Below are positions 63,562 to 64,000 of a stretch of DNA of 64,000 bases, piece by piece. The stretch spans positions 18,819-82,818 of the forward strand of contig CAAGMZ010000005.1 of the NCBI GenBank assembly GCA_900771195.1. Reading direction: 5' to 3'. The notes beneath the pieces are model-generated. The model saw nothing but the letters and a program-made list of their open reading frames with translations, did not search any database and was not told the DNA's origin. Source of the stretch: Lachnospiraceae bacterium. GTDB taxonomy: Bacteria; Bacillota; Clostridia; Lachnospirales; Lachnospiraceae. The translations under genes and the position numbers were made by a program. Position 1 is the first letter of the stretch. Every line of letters starts with the position of its first letter.

Positions 63562-64000
63562 TTAATCGATTTTTTTGCCCTCAGCAATAAGCATGTCGCT
63601 GAGTTCCTGAGGGATGACTTTTGCGAAATGAGTATGTGTTGTCTGACCAACAACTGGATAGTGATAGCGCCACTGGTCATATTCATCCTGGGTGATCTGC
63701 TTAGACTCCAGTGCCTCTGCTTTATCCATCCAGTCCATCATCATATCATAGAGCTGGCTGCTGTCTGGGAAATGCTTTAAATCGAGATAAAGACGAGGCT
63801 GACCGTCCTCCGCTTTCTCTATTTTAAGACCATAGCGGTCTTCAAGGGTAAAAAGAGTGTGCATAAGACCAACATAGGAATCAATATCCGGAACTTTCAG
63901 TGCTTCCGGATTTACATCAAATATATCTGCAAGTGCCTTGATCAGGTTGTCCTTTGGAACACGGGTTTCTTTTTCATATTGAGCCATACGGACATCGGCG
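63562..64000 (-). CDS. XRE-type transcription regulator (5' end beyond window)
   Basis: Only the C-terminal about 146 codons are visible; the reading frame stays open to the right edge. The visible start (..ADVRMAQYEKETRVPKDNLIKALADIFDVNPEAL) is the second half of an XRE/Cro helix-turn-helix. About 100 further residues of unknown fold end in HFAKVIPQELSDMLIAEGKKID. Regulators of this layout are common on integrative elements of Lachnospiraceae, though I cannot confirm that here. It is convergent with guaA. If mobile DNA starts here, this would be its outermost gene. Confidence 0.65.
   Translation of the reverse strand, partial: ADVRMAQYEKETRVPKDNLIKALADIFDVNPEALKVPDIDSYVGLMHTLFTLEDRYGLKIEKAEDGQPRLYLDLKHFPDSSQLYDMMMDWMDKAEALESKQITQDEYDQWRYHYPVVGQTTHTHFAKVIPQELSDMLIAEGKKID

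Overview
The window reads as a chromosome segment of a Gram-positive, low-to-moderate GC Clostridia, most likely a motile member of the Lachnospiraceae. Supporting signs are glutamine synthetase type III, a HrcA/CIRCE-controlled groESL, a Firmicutes-type LexA box in front of uvrBA, a YjfB-family motility peptide, a CheX-like/CheY-like pair, LytTR and GHKL regulators, an ftsEX-PcsB-like-CtpA cluster, strong AGGAGG ribosome binding sites and TTGACA/TATAAT promoters. The genus cannot be fixed from the sequence alone. No IS element, CRISPR array or rRNA gene was seen.

Layout. 1-3.8 kb is an accessory stretch: the end of an FtsX-type permease gene, an SdpR/SdpI autorepressor-immunity pair, a stand-alone LytTR regulator with a membrane protein, and a MerR regulator. 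3.9-14.3 kb holds tyrS, a four-gene cell-surface O-acylation operon (lipoprotein, transglutaminase-like protein, MBOAT acyltransferase, DHHW protein), then glnS, a DUF2225 gene and an LTA-synthase-like gene. 14.4-21.4 kb has a MocR-type regulator divergent from a DUF6062 gene, a CheX-like/CheY-like pair, an OGG1-like glycosylase and groESL. Behind groEL lies a duplicated terminator enclosing a GC-rich, highly structured block.

21.6-27.2 kb is the most unusual block, six genes on the minus strand: LytTR response regulator, GHKL kinase, a small secreted protein of no recognised family, two FtsX/MacB-type permeases and their ATPase. 27.4-37.4 kb has purA, a membrane-anchored ABC ATPase with degenerate ATP-binding motifs, a Dabb protein, an Rsm22-like methyltransferase, a 50-codon ORF, a paired ABC transporter, a PAS-GGDEF-EAL protein and luxS. 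37.5-46.3 kb is rich in nitrogen and central metabolism: glnN, sortase B, fba, pepT, a cyclophilin, a GNAT enzyme, amtB and glnK. 46.5-49.6 kb has a hypothetical gene, tRNA-Gln(CTG), tRNA-Ser(CGA), an acyl-ACP thioesterase, a CvfB-like protein, RidA and yjfB.

49.9-63.3 kb is core: a stand-alone MsmK-type ATPase, a CdaR/PucR-like regulator, ftsE-ftsX-PcsB-like-ctpA for septal peptidoglycan hydrolysis, LexA-controlled uvrB-uvrA, and guaA. The right edge, just after guaA, carries an XRE-type regulator running off the window. Because guaA 3' ends are known integration sites, this may be the margin of an integrative element.

Regulation is unusually readable: about a dozen sigma-A promoters with 16-19 bp spacers, a CIRCE, a LexA box, a MerR-type 19-bp-spacer promoter, a LytTR half-site, paired direct repeats at sdpR and glnK, and two divergent promoter pairs that share overlapping -35 boxes.
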